From positions 4,420,001-4,484,000 of the forward strand of contig NZ_LT906480.1 of NCBI RefSeq assembly GCF_900186865.1: a stretch of 64,000 nt of DNA, written 5' to 3'. Numbering within the stretch: the first letter of the stretch is position 1; every line of letters starts with the position of its first letter. The position numbers and the translations under genes are program-made. The notes below the pieces were generated by a model. That model was not told where the DNA came from, searched no databases, and saw only the letters and a program-made list of their open reading frames with translations. Origin of the DNA: Stenotrophomonas maltophilia. GTDB lineage: Bacteria > Pseudomonadota > Gammaproteobacteria > Xanthomonadales > Xanthomonadaceae. Positions 6,175 to 16,918 of this stretch are shown here, piece after piece.

Positions 6175-7509
6175 TCAGGTGAACTTTCCCAGCAGCAGGC
6201 ACGCAATCAGCCCGCCGCCCTCCCGGTGCAGCAGCTGCAGTTCGCCCGCGTGCCGCCTCGCAACATTGGCGGCCACTGCCAGCCCAAGTCCCGCTCCACC
6301 GGTGGTGCGACTACGAGAACGCTCGCTGCGCTGGAACGGTTGCAGCAGGCGTACTCGGTCGCCCTCGGCGATACCTGGGCCCCGATCCATCACCTCCAGC
6401 TGGACCCCTCGCTCAACCACGGCAAGCCGCAGTTCCATCGCCCCGGCATAGCGATCGGCATTGTCGATAAGGTTGTCGAACGCGCGCCGAAGCAGCAGCG
6501 CGTCGCCGTGCCAGGGCAGACTGTCCGGCCCCTGGATGGAGATCTCGACACCGCGCAGCAACGCTGCCTGCACGCACTCCTCCAGCAGCGCGGCCAGATC
6601 CAGCGGGCGCATCTGCAACGGCTGCAATTCGCCGCGTGCGTAATCGAGCACCTGCTCGATCATCGTGTCCATGCGCTCGATGTCCGCCACCATCCGGGCC
6701 GCCTGTGGTGTGGGCGCGAACTCGGCGCGCAGTCGCAGGCCGGTCAATGGTGTGCGCAGGTCGTGCGCCACTGCAGCCAGCATATGGGTCATGTCCTGGG
6801 CCTGCGCACGCAGGCGCTCTCGACCGGTGCCGATCGCGGCGGCCAGCATCTGTACCTCGCGCGGGCCATCATCCGGCAGGGGCGTGTCGGCTTGCAGGTC
6901 CACGCGTGCACTGGCATCGGCCAAGCGTCGTAGTGGACGCCCCAGCCGGATCGATGCCCACGCCGCCAGCGGCGCCAGCAACACGGCACCGCCCAGCAGC
7001 GCCAGTATCACCTGTCGCCGCCAAGCTGCCAGATCACTGTGATCGCTGCCGACCACCCGCCAGCGGCCATCGGCCTTGCGCACGCCCAGTTCAAACGGCG
7101 GCCATTGCATCGCGGTCAGCAGCGCGGCCTGCGCCTTCAGTACACCGACCCGCGCCGTGCCGTCGAGCACCTCGCCGCCTTCGATGACCTGCACATCAGG
7201 CGCCTTGCCCTGTCCGCTCCAGACCAGGCGCACCTCCTTCGCCGGCAAACCCATCTGCAGCGCCGCCAACTGGGTGAGCCAGTCACTGGCACTGCCCTTT
7301 GGTGGCGCATCCTGCGTCGCCAGATGCAGGCCCAGTGGTGCCGCGGCCTGCTCCCCCCGCAGCACCTGCACGGCCTGGTCCAACCGCATCGGTGGCGGCG
7401 CGGGCCGAGGCATCCAGCCAACCACGGCCACGCTGACCAGTGTCGCCAGCAGCAGGCTGGCCAGGGCCAGCATCGTGATCCAACGCGCGGTCGGCCACCG
7501 GCTGTTCAC
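6175..7509 (-). CDS. Two-component sensor histidine kinase
   Basis: A 444-residue membrane kinase starting at a GTG that overlaps the response-regulator stop (GTGA). Membrane segments lie at about 11-32 and 166-187 and flank a periplasmic sensor of about 130 residues. A HAMP linker (RLGRPLRRLADASARVD) follows. The phosphoacceptor is His249 in AAVAHDLRTPLTGLR. The ATP site is seen as the N box FDNLIDNADRYAG (344-356), the G1 box DRGPGI and the G2 box GGAGLGLAVA. It is the partner of the OmpR-type regulator next to it. The signal is unknown; the sensor has no recognisable Pfam-like motif. Confidence 0.9.
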   Translation of the reverse strand: MNSRWPTARWITMLALASLLLATLVSVAVVGWMPRPAPPPMRLDQAVQVLRGEQAAAPLGLHLATQDAPPKGSASDWLTQLAALQMGLPAKEVRLVWSGQGKAPDVQVIEGGEVLDGTARVGVLKAQAALLTAMQWPPFELGVRKADGRWRVVGSDHSDLAAWRRQVILALLGGAVLLAPLAAWASIRLGRPLRRLADASARVDLQADTPLPDDGPREVQMLAAAIGTGRERLRAQAQDMTHMLAAVAHDLRTPLTGLRLRAEFAPTPQAARMVADIERMDTMIEQVLDYARGELQPLQMRPLDLAALLEECVQAALLRGVEISIQGPDSLPWHGDALLLRRAFDNLIDNADRYAGAMELRLAVVERGVQLEVMDRGPGIAEGDRVRLLQPFQRSERSRSRTTGGAGLGLAVAANVARRHAGELQLLHREGGGLIACLLLGKFT

Positions 7510-8213
7510 AGCACCAGTACCTCGGCGTGGAAGCGATAGCCTTCGCCACGCGATGTCTGCACCAGGGCTTCCGCACCGGGTGAGGCCTGCCCGAGCTTGC
7601 GGCGCAGGCGGCTGATCGCCAGGTCGACCGCGCGGTCGACGCTGTCACTCGGTTCGCCACGGCTCAGCTGCAGCAGCTGCTCGCGCCCCAGCACCCGCCC
7701 GGGGCGTTCGGCCAGCGCCAGCAACAGGCTGAATTCACCACGGCTGAGCACCAGCTCGTTCCCATCCGGCGCCAGCAGGCGACGTTGTTCCGGCAGCAAC
7801 CGCCAACCAGAAAAGCGCAGTTCACTGGCTACCTGCGCGCGCAGCTTGTCCTGCCGACGCAGCAGCGCGCGTACCCGCGCCAGCAGCTCGCGCGGGTCGA
7901 ACGGCTTGGCCAGGTAGTCGTCCGCGCCCATCTCCAGGCCGATCACCCTGTCCGGTGCGCTGCCCATCGCCGACAGCATCAGGATCGGAATGGCCCGTGC
8001 CTGCAGCCGGCGGCAGACCGACAGGCCATCCTCACCGGGCATCATCCAGTCGAGGATGATCACGTCCGGGCGATCGACCTGCAGCAGCACGTCCAGCGCC
8101 GTCGCGTCCGCTGCCACCCGTACCTGGTAGCCATGCAGCAACAGGCAATCGGCGATGGCATCACGGATGCTGGCGTCGTCATCGACAACGATGACACGGG
8201 CGGGAGTCGTCAT
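7506..8213 (-). CDS. OmpR/PhoB-family response regulator
   Basis: A 235-residue regulator. The receiver domain has the acidic pocket DDD (11-13), phosphoacceptor Asp55 in ILDWMMPGEDG and the switch Lys103 in LAKPFDP. The C-terminal winged helix holds LSRGEFSLLLALAERPGRVLGREQLL and DRAVDLAISRLRRKLG, which is typical of OmpR/PhoB members. It would bind DNA as a dimer after phosphorylation by the kinase encoded by the overlapping downstream gene. It is divergent from the retropepsin-like gene, with about 106 bp between them, so that gene is a plausible target. Nothing in the sequence names the stimulus. Confidence 0.92.
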   Translation of the reverse strand: MTTPARVIVVDDDASIRDAIADCLLLHGYQVRVAADATALDVLLQVDRPDVIILDWMMPGEDGLSVCRRLQARAIPILMLSAMGSAPDRVIGLEMGADDYLAKPFDPRELLARVRALLRRQDKLRAQVASELRFSGWRLLPEQRRLLAPDGNELVLSRGEFSLLLALAERPGRVLGREQLLQLSRGEPSDSVDRAVDLAISRLRRKLGQASPGAEALVQTSRGEGYRFHAEVLVL

Positions 8214-8319
8214 GCAGGCAGTATCAGGCAGGTCTGTATCAGGACGGTATCAACGCCGATATTCCCGCGATACGCCGCTGCGCGCCAATGGTCACCCATG
8301 ATCACTGCGGAGACTTGCC

Positions 8320-9249
8320 TTGCGCCTCATCCCATTCGTCCTGCTTGCTGCCCCGCTGGCTGCGCTGGCGTCCGATTCCCCCGAACACATCCTGCCGATG
8401 TGGATGCAGGGCGGTCATCCGGCCGTGGCCGTGTCGCTGGACGGGCGTGCCGAACCGCTGCGCTTCGTGGTCGACAGCGCGGCAGGCGCCACCCTGGTCG
8501 ATGACCGCGTCGTGCGGCGCTACGGTCTGGGAGATGTGGATGCGGAGGTATCACACGCCCAAGGGGCAAGTGCAGCCTCCGCGCGGCTGCAGCGCATACG
8601 CAGAACGTCCTGGCAGCTGGGCAGTTGGCAGCTGCAGGCCCAAGCCATGAAGGTCGATCTGTCGTCGTTGCCGAAGGACGATGATCCGGCCATTGACGGC
8701 TTGATCGGCAACGATCTGACCGGACGCTGGGACACCCGTTGGGACTTCGGCCGCAATCAACTGGCGCTGTGGACACCCGGCGGATTGAACCTGGAAGGAC
8801 GGGGTTGCCAGCCCAATGCGCTGCCCGGACGCACTGACGGCCTGCGCCAGTTCGGTTTCATCACGCTTGCACTGGGCGCGCCCGCGGTGGACGCCATCGC
8901 CGTGGTCGACACCGGTGCCGCGCAGACCGTCCTCAACGCCGAAGCAGCCCGCGCACTGGGGCTGCGCACCGACGGCAGCGACGCACGGGTGCGGGTGCGT
9001 GAAAAGGGCACCGAAGGCCTGGGCGGCGGAAAGCAGGCAACCTGGCTGTACACCCTGCCCGGCATGGCCGGCAACGGCTGGCAGCACCCCTCGATGGAGG
9101 TCCGCATCAGCGAACTGCCAGTGTTCAAGGCGATCGGCCTGGAGGGCCGGCCGGCGCTGATCCTTGGTGCGGATGCAATGCGCGGCGGCCAGGTGGACAT
9201 CGGTGCCGGCGCGTCCCGGATCTGCCTGCGCCGGCCGCAGGCCAGCTGA
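8320..9249 (+). CDS. Secreted retropepsin-like aspartyl protease
   Basis: A 309-residue protein with a signal peptide (MRLIPFVLLAAPLAALA). Two half-lobes each carry an aspartyl-protease-like catalytic motif: FVVDSAAGATLVDDRV in the first half and AIAVVDTGAAQTVLN in the second. The second is a canonical DTGA; in the first it is altered to DSAA. This single-chain two-lobed layout resembles bacterial retropepsin-like or clan AA proteins of the periplasm. The start is TTG at 8320, preceded by GCGGAG. The DSAA in the first lobe makes normal activity uncertain. The gene is divergent from the two-component system. Confidence 0.75.
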   Translation: MRLIPFVLLAAPLAALASDSPEHILPMWMQGGHPAVAVSLDGRAEPLRFVVDSAAGATLVDDRVVRRYGLGDVDAEVSHAQGASAASARLQRIRRTSWQLGSWQLQAQAMKVDLSSLPKDDDPAIDGLIGNDLTGRWDTRWDFGRNQLALWTPGGLNLEGRGCQPNALPGRTDGLRQFGFITLALGAPAVDAIAVVDTGAAQTVLNAEAARALGLRTDGSDARVRVREKGTEGLGGGKQATWLYTLPGMAGNGWQHPSMEVRISELPVFKAIGLEGRPALILGADAMRGGQVDIGAGASRICLRRPQAS

Positions 9250-9316
9250 CATCCGGCAATGACGCCAGCGGCAGCCTGGCGTAGCATCACCGTGCGCCCC
9301 ACCAGGAGTTCCACGC

Positions 9317-10480
9317 ATGTGCCGTGCTGCCCTGATGTTGCTGACGCTGTTCCCGCTGGCCGTGCTGGCTGCACCTCCCCCGGTACCCTCGCCGGCCCGC
9401 ATCGATGCCGAAGCGCAGCGGTTGATGCAGGCCGCACAGGCGCGCGGCATGGCACTGGCGGTGATCGACGGCGGCAAGGTGGTGCACGTCGCCGCCTACG
9501 GCGAGCGCAATACCGCAGGCGAACCACTGCGCACCGATACGGTGATGTACGCCGCCTCGTTGACCAAGATGGCATTCGGCCATCTGGTCGCGCAGCTGGC
9601 GCAGGACCGCAGGATCGATCTGGATGCCAGCATCGCCACAGCGCTGGACAAGCCGTTGCCGGACTATCCGCCCGAAACGAAGAAGTACGCCGACGACAGC
9701 GTGCTGGCCGATGATGCGCGCTGGCGCCAGCTCACCCCTCGCCTGCTGCTCAACCACGCCAGTGGCTTTGCCAACTTCGGGTTTCTTGAACCGGACGGCC
9801 GACTGAAGTTCCACTTTGATCCAGGCAGCCGCTACGGCTATTCCGGCGAAGGGCTGATCCTGCTGCAGTTCGTGATCGAACGCGGACGGCTGGGCGAGGA
9901 TGTGGGTGCGTTGATGCAGCAGCGGGTATTCGACCGCTTCGGCATGACCCGCACCAGCATGATGTGGCGCGGGGACTTCGCCACCAACCTGGCCGACGGC
10001 TGGACCATGGAGGGCACCGCCGAGCCGCACGATGAGCGCAGCCGCGTGCGCGCGGCCGGTTCGATGGATACCACCATCGCCGACATGGCCCGTTTCGCCG
10101 CCGGCTACGTGCGCGGCGATGGGCTTTCAGCGACGATGCGCAAGGAGCTGGTGCGGCCGCAGCTGCCGATCACCACCGCCAGCCAGTTCCCCACCCTGCA
10201 GCCGGAGCTGCCGAAGGCGCTGCAGCGCAAGGACCTGGCGGCCGGCCTGGGGGTGGTGACGTTCCGTGGCCCGCAAGGCGCAGGCTTCTACAAGGGCGGC
10301 CACGATGATGCGGTCGGTAATACGCTGGTGTGCGTCGAGCAGCAGCAGCGCTGCGTGGTGATCCTGGGCAACGATGTGCGCGCCGAGGCGACCTTCCCGG
10401 CGCTGGTGGCCTTCGTGCTCGGCGACATCGGCGTACCGTGGCAGTGGGAGTACGGCGCAGCAAAGGCATTCGTGAAGTAG
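9317..10480 (+). CDS. Serine hydrolase, class C beta-lactamase-like family
   Basis: A 387-residue exported protein with signal peptide MCRAALMLLTLFPLAVLAAP. The SxxK catalytic motif is Ser81-L-T-Lys84 (AASLTKMAF). The YxN-type motif appears as YSG in RYGYSGEG, and the third motif as KGGHDD where class C enzymes have KTG. This set is common in esterases and peptidases of the beta-lactamase/transpeptidase-like family (EstB, DD-peptidase-related) rather than in true AmpC enzymes, so I would not call it a resistance gene. The stop codon TAG lies in a GTAG tetranucleotide right at the edge of the IS110 element. Confidence 0.85.
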   Translation: MCRAALMLLTLFPLAVLAAPPPVPSPARIDAEAQRLMQAAQARGMALAVIDGGKVVHVAAYGERNTAGEPLRTDTVMYAASLTKMAFGHLVAQLAQDRRIDLDASIATALDKPLPDYPPETKKYADDSVLADDARWRQLTPRLLLNHASGFANFGFLEPDGRLKFHFDPGSRYGYSGEGLILLQFVIERGRLGEDVGALMQQRVFDRFGMTRTSMMWRGDFATNLADGWTMEGTAEPHDERSRVRAAGSMDTTIADMARFAAGYVRGDGLSATMRKELVRPQLPITTASQFPTLQPELPKALQRKDLAAGLGVVTFRGPQGAGFYKGGHDDAVGNTLVCVEQQQRCVVILGNDVRAEATFPALVAFVLGDIGVPWQWEYGAAKAFVK

Positions 10481-11427
<947 letters not shown>

Positions 11428-11610
11428 CAGGGGCGAGAGCTCTCCCCGCTTGCCCAGTCTTATCAGTTCGAGCGCCAACTCAACCAACTGTTCGGGCGGT
11501 TCAGGGAGAATCCGGCGTGGGGACCCAAGCTACTTCTCGGTCGCAAGACCTGGATCCACACGGTCGCCCACGCCGGGCTCTCGGCAACCAAGGTGCCAGA
11601 TTGGCAAGAG
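11428..11610 (+). pseudogene. Short coding-like remnant next to the IS110 element
   Basis: One frame stays open from 11428 and reads like real protein: LAQSYQFERQLNQLF, FRENPAWGPKLLLGRKTW and IHTVAHAGLSATKVPDWQE. It has no start codon and runs without a stop into the SMAG repeat and the antisense of the next gene, so it looks like a fragment cut off by insertion or deletion. I do not recognise the parent gene. It could also be part of the mobile element's own right end. Confidence 0.35.
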
Positions 11611-11613
11611 ATA

Positions 11614-11635
11614 AGATCCACGCCATGCGTGGATG
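11614..11635 (+). repeat. SMAG-type repeat with altered head
   Basis: AGATCCACGCCATGCGTGGATG is the standard ATCCACGCC hairpin, but the expected GTAG head is replaced by ATAAG. This fits a repeat split by insertion of the neighbouring element. Confidence 0.6.
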
Positions 11636-11643
11636 ACCTCCCT

Positions 11644-12255
11644 TCAACGCGCCTGCTCGAAGAACATCAGGTAGACCAGCCGCCCATTCTCCGGCCGGTC
11701 GCCGAAGGCCGGGCCGGCGGTATGCCAGAACCACGGGCGCAGCAGCACCAGGCGGTTGAAGCGCATCGGGATGCGCATGGTCATTTCCCACTGGCTGTCG
11801 TCGACGCTGTCGCGCTCGATGATGTCCCGATGCATGTCGCCGCCGTTGGCGTAGCCCAGCGCAGCCAGCTCGTGGGCGTTCAGCGCCATGCGCTCGGTGT
11901 TGGTGCGGCGATGGCGGAAGAACTCGGTACCCCCTTCGCAGTGCTCCGGGGCGCTGAGGTAGAGGATGCCGGACCAGTGCGAATGGTCGGTGTGCACCTT
12001 GGCGCGACCCACATCGCTGGCCAGGGTCAGCCGGAACTTGCCGTGCGACTGCAACGGATTGACCGGCCGCAGCGGCTCGTTGACCAACCGCGACGCGGCC
12101 TCGGACAGGCCGTCCAGCTCCAGCCGTTCGAGCGAATTACGCCCGGGGAATGCCCCCTCCTGCGCCGGGTAGGTCAGGCCCAGCCCGGCCTGGCGCAGGC
12201 CGTGTGCATCGGCTGGAGAGAGGAAGTCGTCGACGACGATGAACGAGGTAGGCAT
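11644..12255 (-). CDS. 2OG-Fe(II) oxygenase-like protein (DUF6445 type)
   Basis: A 203-residue soluble protein. VHTDHSHWSGILYLSAPEHCEGGTEF contains the HxD pair expected for iron binding, and RPWFWHTAGPAFGD supplies the distal His, followed by an Arg-rich GRLVYLMFFEQ strand. The order HxD..H in a double-stranded beta-helix layout matches the Fe(II)/2-oxoglutarate oxygenase superfamily and the small family usually labelled DUF6445. The substrate is unknown. The ATG at 12255 was chosen because the earlier in-frame ATG lies across the groEL terminator. It follows groEL on the same strand but is separated from it by that terminator. Confidence 0.7.
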   Translation of the reverse strand: MPTSFIVVDDFLSPADAHGLRQAGLGLTYPAQEGAFPGRNSLERLELDGLSEAASRLVNEPLRPVNPLQSHGKFRLTLASDVGRAKVHTDHSHWSGILYLSAPEHCEGGTEFFRHRRTNTERMALNAHELAALGYANGGDMHRDIIERDSVDDSQWEMTMRIPMRFNRLVLLRPWFWHTAGPAFGDRPENGRLVYLMFFEQAR

Positions 12256-12301
12256 GGTCTGCGAGCGTAGCGACGCGGCGCCATGGCGGCAACCGGGCAA
12301 C

Positions 12302-12331
12302 AAAAAAACCCCGCCTCGCGGCGGGGTTTTT
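12302..12331. terminator. Bidirectional terminator after groEL
   Basis: Seven A residues, CCCCGCC-tcgc-GGCGGGG and five T residues form a symmetric hairpin with an A-run on one side and a T-run on the other. It lies 59 nt past the groEL stop and would work on both strands. Confidence 0.9.
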
Positions 12332-12389
12332 CCTTGCATCGGGGAGACGCGCCGACCAGGGCCGGCAACGTCCGACGCGGGCGTGGACC

Positions 12390-14093
<1,704 letters not shown>

Positions 14094-14120
14094 TCAGGTT
14101 GAAACAGGTCGCGCCGAGGC

Positions 14121-14408
14121 TCAGCCGATGACGGCGAGCACGTCGTCTTCGCGCAGGACCTTGTATTCGACGCCTTCGCTCTTGTACGAGCTGCCGGCGT
14201 ACTGGCCATAGATGACCTTGTCGCCGACCTTCAGCGACGGCGCGCGCACGTTGCCGTTGTCCAGCGGCTTGCCCGGGCCGACGGCCACGACCTCACCCTT
14301 GGTGGACTTTTCCTTGGCCGAGTCGGGGATGACGATGCCACCGGCGGAGATTTCGTCGGCTTCGATCGGCTTGACCACAACGCGGTCGTGCAGCGGCTTG
14401 ATGCTCAT
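14121..14408 (-). CDS. groES: 10-kDa co-chaperonin GroES
   Basis: A 95-residue co-chaperonin that caps the GroEL ring. [21 protein letters not shown] at the start, the mobile loop [16 protein letters not shown] and the C-terminal strand [18 protein letters not shown] are all standard. An AGAGG ribosome-binding site lies 7 nt before the ATG. It is the first gene of the groESL operon, directly behind a CIRCE operator and a sigma-32-type promoter, so both HrcA repression and RpoH activation are expected. Confidence 0.98.
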   Translation of the reverse strand: MSIKPLHDRVVVKPIEADEISAGGIVIPDSAKEKSTKGEVVAVGPGKPLDNGNVRAPSLKVGDKVIYGQYAGSSYKSEGVEYKVLREDDVLAVIG

Positions 14409-14454
14409 AGGAGACCTCTTAAGTGATTGATTGATCTAAAAAAGTCCGGCGATG

Positions 14455-14481
14455 TTAGCACTCACCCCAGGCGAGTGCCAG
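14455..14481. promoter_or_regulatory. CIRCE element (HrcA operator) of groESL
   Basis: TTAGCACTC-N9-GAGTGCCAG, read on the plus strand, matches the CIRCE consensus TTAGCACTC-N9-GAGTGCTAA with two changes in the right arm. It lies 47-73 nt upstream of groES, between the promoter and the gene. HrcA itself is not encoded in the window. Confidence 0.92.
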
Positions 14482-14522
14482 AACCGCACGTGAAGAAACC
14501 CGACAACGTCGGGAGCAGGGCA

Positions 14523-14551
14523 GAGATGGAGCCCCGCCGCCCCCTTTCAAG
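14523..14551 (-). promoter_or_regulatory. Sigma-32 type heat-shock promoter of groESL
   Basis: The minus strand has CTTGAAA (14551-14545), a 13-nt spacer and CTCCATCT (14531-14524), close to the RpoH consensus CTTGAAA-N11-16-CCCATNT. The CIRCE lies about 42 nt downstream, giving dual heat-shock control. Confidence 0.75.
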
Positions 14552-14720
14552 GGCGGAATGAAAAAATTTTTTCCACCCGCGCGCCTCGGCCAAGGCGTTG
14601 GTCCTGGACAATTTCGGTGACAAGCGTCGCACTGTCAGATATCTGACGTTCATTTACGACAAAGTGTCACTGGATCGGCCTTAGGCTCGGTCACGCATTC
14701 CCAATCACAAGGAGTAGTCG

Positions 14721-16511
14721 ATGCGATTGCTGTCCCCGCTTGCCGCCGCCTGCCTGCTGGCACTGGCCGCGGCGCCGGCCCAGGCCGAGGTCTTCATCAA
14801 TGAACTGCACTACGACGACAGCACCGCCGCCGGTGACGTCGGCGAAGCCATCGAAGTGGTCGCTACCGCAGGTGAAGACCTGTCCGGCTACCGCCTCTAC
14901 CTCTACAACGGCAGCAATCCTTCGGCCGCCACGGTCTACGCCAACAACCCGGTCCCGGCCGGCACCGCCGCCGGTTGCGGCAGCGCCAGCATCGCCGTGG
15001 TCAACTACCCGACCAACGGCATCCAGAACGGCCCGAACGACGGCATCGCCCTGGTCGACGCCAGCGGCAAGGTGGTCCAGTTCCTCAGCTACGAGGGCGC
15101 CATCACCGCCTCCGGTGGCCCTGCCGCCGGCATGACCAGCCAGAACATTCCGGTGGCCGAGACCAACAGCACGGCTCCCGGCACCTCGCTGCAGCTGACC
15201 GGCAGCGGCAGCCAGTACGCCCACTTCACCTGGGCCGAGTCGGCCAGGCAGACCTTCGGCAGCTGCAACAACGGCCAGACCTTCAGCGGCGGCGGCACCC
15301 CGGGCCCGAACACGCCGCCGTCGGTGTCCACCACCACCCCGGCGCAGGGCAGCAGCACCTTCCCGGCCGCCGCCGATCTGGAAGTGGTGTTCAGCGAGAC
15401 GGTGAACCTGGCCAGCGGCGCGTTCGCGCTGAGCTGCGGTACCTCCGGCAGCGTGCCGCTGACCTTCCCGGCCAGCGGGCGCAGCGTGAAGCTGTCCACC
15501 AACACCGCGCTGGTGGCCGGTGAAGCCTGCCGCTTCGACATCCGCGCCGCGCGCATCACCGACCTGCAGGGCGCACACCCGGCGGCCGACAGCCGCATCG
15601 CCTTCACCGTGGCCAGCACCGGCGGCAATCCGGACCCGGGCAACCCTGGCGTGCCGGCCGGCTACTACTCCAAGGTCAACACCAGCAGCCCGAGCCAGCT
15701 GCGCTGCTCGCTGCACGCGACAATCAAGGGCCACACCGCCTACCCGTACAGCGGCTCGGGCACCAGTACCTGGACCATCCTGGAGATCGCAGACGAGGAC
15801 CCGAACAACCCGAACCGCATCCTCGACGCGTATCGCAACCGCAGCTACGCCAAGGTGACCGATCGCGCCGGCAGCGGCAGTGGCCTGAAGTACAACCGCG
15901 AGCACACCTGGCCGAACTCGCTGGGTTTTGCCACCACCACGGGTGACAAGGGCCTGCCGTACGCGCCGTATACCGACACCCACATGCTGTACCTGACCGA
16001 TGCACAGTGGAACGCCGACCGTGGCAACAAGCCGTTCGGCAAGTGCGACGCCAGCTGCGGCGAGCGCGCCACCGAGGCCAACAACGGCCAGGGTGGCGGC
16101 AGTGGTGGCTATCCGGGCAACTCCAACTGGGTGCGCACGCCGGACGGCAACACCGGCACGTTCGAGGTGTGGGGCAAGCGCAAGGGCGACATGGCGCGTG
16201 CGGTGATGTACATGGCGATCCGCTACGAGGGCGGCAAGGATGCAGCCACTGGCCAGTCCGAGCCGGACCTGGAGCTGACCGACGACCGCAGCAGGATCGT
16301 CAAGACCAGCAGCTCGCCGGCCTACATGGGCCTGCTGTCGACGCTGATCGACTGGCACCTGTCCGACCCGCCGGATGATGCCGAGCGTGCGCGCAATGAC
16401 GTGATCTACAGCTTCCAGGGCAACCGCAACCCGTTCATCGACCACCCCGAGTGGGCGACCCCTGGCCTGTTCACCTCGGCCAAGCCGGCCACCTGCCAGC
16501 TGGCCAACTGA
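14721..16511 (+). CDS. Secreted endonuclease I with N-terminal lamin-tail and Ig-like domains
   Basis: A 596-residue exported protein with a signal peptide cleaved after AQA (residue 22). Residues about 23-190 form a lamin-tail-like domain (VFINELHYDD..GEAIEVV..LYNGSNPSAATVY). Residues about 199-300 form a bacterial Ig-like domain (PPSVSTTTPAQGSSTFPAAADL). A linker leads to an endonuclease I domain from about 312 onward, with catalytic REHTWPNS at 393-400 and the C-terminal NRNPFIDHPEWA signature. Family members are periplasmic or extracellular non-specific nucleases (EndA, NucM, Dns) for nutrient release or DNA clearance. The start follows an AAGGAG ribosome-binding site. It is monocistronic and divergent from groESL. 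Confidence 0.92.
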   Translation: MRLLSPLAAACLLALAAAPAQAEVFINELHYDDSTAAGDVGEAIEVVATAGEDLSGYRLYLYNGSNPSAATVYANNPVPAGTAAGCGSASIAVVNYPTNGIQNGPNDGIALVDASGKVVQFLSYEGAITASGGPAAGMTSQNIPVAETNSTAPGTSLQLTGSGSQYAHFTWAESARQTFGSCNNGQTFSGGGTPGPNTPPSVSTTTPAQGSSTFPAAADLEVVFSETVNLASGAFALSCGTSGSVPLTFPASGRSVKLSTNTALVAGEACRFDIRAARITDLQGAHPAADSRIAFTVASTGGNPDPGNPGVPAGYYSKVNTSSPSQLRCSLHATIKGHTAYPYSGSGTSTWTILEIADEDPNNPNRILDAYRNRSYAKVTDRAGSGSGLKYNREHTWPNSLGFATTTGDKGLPYAPYTDTHMLYLTDAQWNADRGNKPFGKCDASCGERATEANNGQGGGSGGYPGNSNWVRTPDGNTGTFEVWGKRKGDMARAVMYMAIRYEGGKDAATGQSEPDLELTDDRSRIVKTSSSPAYMGLLSTLIDWHLSDPPDDAERARNDVIYSFQGNRNPFIDHPEWATPGLFTSAKPATCQLAN

Positions 16512-16579
16512 CCGCGCAACGCAGCGGTCCACGGCCGCCGCCGGGTCCTGACCCGGCGGCGGCCCTATACTCGACGGTC

Positions 16580-16918
16580 ATGTCGACCGTCGATCCCGTC
16601 CTGCTGCTGTTGACCACCTGCCCGGACCTGGCCAGTGCCGAGCGCATCGCGCACGCGCTGGTTGGCGAGCGCCTGGCCGCGTGCGTGACCCGCCTCGATG
16701 GCGCGCAGTCGACCTACCGCTGGCAGGGCGAGGTGACCACCGACGCCGAGCTGCAGCTGCTGGTGAAGACCACCGCGAGTCGCGTCAATGACGCAATCGC
16801 CCGGATCGTCGAACTGCACCCGTATGAACTCCCGGAGTGCATCGCGGTCGAAACCCGGGCCGGCCTGCCGGCGTATCTGGACTGGATCCGGGCACAGACC
16901 CGGGAGGACACTGATTGA
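16580..16918 (+). CDS. cutA: Divalent-cation tolerance protein CutA
   Basis: A 112-residue trimeric CutA1-type protein. TTCPDLASAERIAHALVGERLAACV contains the conserved ERLAACV, then TYRWQGEVTTDAELQLLVKTT and HPYELPECIAVE with the family motifs WQGE, LLVKT and HPYE.P. CutA is linked to copper tolerance, but its biochemical role is unsettled. The ATG at 16580 was chosen because the conserved core begins at once. Its TGA overlaps the TTG of dsbD (TTGA), so cutA, dsbD and tlpA form one coupled operon, an arrangement known in many gammaproteobacteria. Confidence 0.95.
   Translation: MSTVDPVLLLLTTCPDLASAERIAHALVGERLAACVTRLDGAQSTYRWQGEVTTDAELQLLVKTTASRVNDAIARIVELHPYELPECIAVETRAGLPAYLDWIRAQTREDTD

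Noticed and set aside
9317..10480. The serine hydrolase as an AmpC-type resistance gene
   Set aside because: The third motif is KGG rather than KTG and the second is YSG rather than YxN. The overall sequence resembles esterase or peptidase relatives more than known beta-lactamases.
14691..16532. A 613-residue minus-strand frame over the secreted nuclease
   Set aside because: Composition is Val/Gly/Arg/Ala with no recognisable domain. The plus frame has a signal peptide and REHTWPNS.
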